24,205 nucleotides of DNA, from the NCBI GenBank assembly GCA_002297505.1, contig DBLQ01000002.1, positions 6,192-30,396 of the forward strand. Reading direction: 5' to 3'. Both the position numbers and the translations under genes were made by a program. Shown piece by piece: positions 23,373 through 24,205 of the stretch; positions within the stretch are counted from its first letter, which is position 1; each line of letters starts with the position of its first letter. The DNA is from Flavobacteriales bacterium UBA720 (GTDB lineage Bacteria > Bacteroidota > Bacteroidia > Flavobacteriales > Weeksellaceae). The notes beneath the pieces were generated by a model that saw only the letters and a list, made by a program, of their open reading frames with translations, was not told the DNA's origin and ran no database searches.

Positions 23373-23460
23373 TGAACCCCTTCAGATTCGGGTTTTTATT
23401 CATATTTCTTTCCATAGGTTGCACCTACGGCTATTGATATTGAATCCTTCGGATTCGACG
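23373..23460. repeat. GAATCCTTCGGATTC-type composite repeat, copy 2
   Basis: This copy carries TTTCCATAGGTT, CACCTACGGCTATTGATATT and the hairpin GAATCCTTCGGATTC (23442-23456), in the same order as at 12591-12720. A further degenerate GAACCCC / GGGTT hairpin lies at its left (23374-23394). It lacks about 27 bp of middle sequence present in copy 1. It lies between GH97 and GH115. Confidence 0.75.
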
Positions 23461-23475
23461 CGAGTCAATAATTAT

Positions 23476-24205
23476 TTAATTTCTCAAAACGAAACCGCCA
23501 TTCGGCTGAATTTCTACGGTAAATTCGCCTTTTGAATTGACTTTTATTTCGTTTTCAGATGAATTTCCCTGAGCATCGTCGTTGATGAATTTCACAGATT
23601 TCCCGGCAAACATCGGCAGGTTGATTTTCAGTTTTTTCATCGTTTTTTCTGCATTGATTCCCGCGACATACCAACGATTCTGATGTCTTCTGGCAATCAC
23701 AGAATATTTCCCGGGATATCCGTCGATAAATACTGTTTCGTCCCAAAGCGTCGGAACTTCTTTCATAAAATCGAGCTGGAATTTCGGTGCGTCGCTCAGG
23801 TTATTCGGCATTACACCAAACATCTGAACCGGATTTTGAAACAGAACAGCCGTTGCCAACTGGAAACCATCTGTTGTGTATCTTTTATTTTTATCCTTGT
23901 TGGATTTTGTCAAATATTTGTTGAGGAAAGTTCCGCCAAACTCCATACTTCCGACCGTATTTCTGATGAACGGATGTAATGTTGCGAAAAACGCTTCCTG
24001 TTTGCGGACGTCTTCTGAAAAATACAGCATTTCTGAAGCTAAAACAGCCTCGCTTCCGGCATAATTCGGGTACATTACTTCCCAACCTCTTGGTAAAGTG
24101 GCTCCGTGGAAAATAATTTTTAATCCAAAATCATTGGCATCGGAAAGAATATCTTCGTAAAGGCGCATTGTTTCCTGCTTGTCGCCTCCGAAAAAGTCGA
24201 CTTTC
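23476..24205 (-). CDS. GH97 glycoside hydrolase, C-terminal part (cut by window edge)
   Basis: Only the last 243 codons are present; the open frame runs out of the window at 24205, and the first visible residues are KVDFFGGDKQET, before the internal Met at 24168. GH97 contains alpha-glucosidases (SusB) and alpha-galactosidases of Bacteroidota. The visible part matches the end of the barrel (KVDFF, LKIIFHGATLPRGWEVMYPN, then a Glu-containing GSEAVLASEM) and the family's C-terminal beta domain ending in GGFVLRN. The Asp of KVDFF is a candidate nucleophile of the retaining (alpha-galactosidase-like) subgroup, and a glutamate in SEAVLASE may be the acid/base; both assignments are inference by motif. 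It lies upstream of GH115 on the same strand and probably shares its transcript. Confidence 0.88.
   Translation of the reverse strand, partial: KVDFFGGDKQETMRLYEDILSDANDFGLKIIFHGATLPRGWEVMYPNYAGSEAVLASEMLYFSEDVRKQEAFFATLHPFIRNTVGSMEFGGTFLNKYLTKSNKDKNKRYTTDGFQLATAVLFQNPVQMFGVMPNNLSDAPKFQLDFMKEVPTLWDETVFIDGYPGKYSVIARRHQNRWYVAGINAEKTMKKLKINLPMFAGKSVKFINDDAQGNSSENEIKVNSKGEFTVEIQPNGGFVLRN

Overview
The window comes from a Bacteroidota genome, most likely a flavobacterium close to Chryseobacterium. Several things point there: A/T-rich intergenic DNA, no recognisable Shine-Dalgarno sites, promoters of the TTTG / TAnnTTTG type, a Nudix-type arabinose regulator (AraR), and many short interspersed palindromes of kinds I associate with flavobacterial genomes. 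The genus is an inference. It is a complete L-arabinose catabolic locus joined to enzymes that strip side chains from glucuronoarabinoxylan and arabinan. All genes lie on the minus strand except araR.

Read in transcription order from the right end: the 3' part of a GH97 glycosidase (cut by the window edge); a GH115 alpha-glucuronidase ending in a good intrinsic terminator; an AraR-type operator and promoter driving GH3 (xylosidase-like) and GH51 (alpha-L-arabinofuranosidase); a second operator and promoter with the same layout driving araB, araD, araA, a lipoprotein aldose 1-epimerase and an SSS-family sodium/sugar symporter, closed by another intrinsic terminator. Then come a small orphan PD-(D/E)XK nuclease-like gene, araR on the plus strand, and a divergent minus-strand unit of GH127 (beta-L-arabinofuranosidase family), a SASA-type acetylesterase and a GPH-family MFS sugar transporter.

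The logic is coherent. Periplasmic enzymes release arabinose, xylose, acetate and glucuronic acid from short oligosaccharides. A periplasmic mutarotase equilibrates the sugar anomers, the SSS and GPH transporters import them, and AraA, AraB and AraD convert L-arabinose to D-xylulose 5-phosphate. No SusC/SusD pair is in the window.

The most interesting signals are regulatory. (1) Four 20-bp sites fitting AArTGT-N7-ACATTT lie at araR, GH127, araB and GH3, which lets a local AraR regulon be read directly. (2) Three copies of a different palindrome, CTTAYC-N11-GRTAWG, lie in the araR/GH127 intergenic region and suggest a second regulator. (3) At least six families of short palindromic repeats fill the gaps between genes, including 534 bp inside the araB-araD transcription unit. 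(4) The last 33 nt of araR are duplicated 166 bp downstream, flanking one of these repeats.
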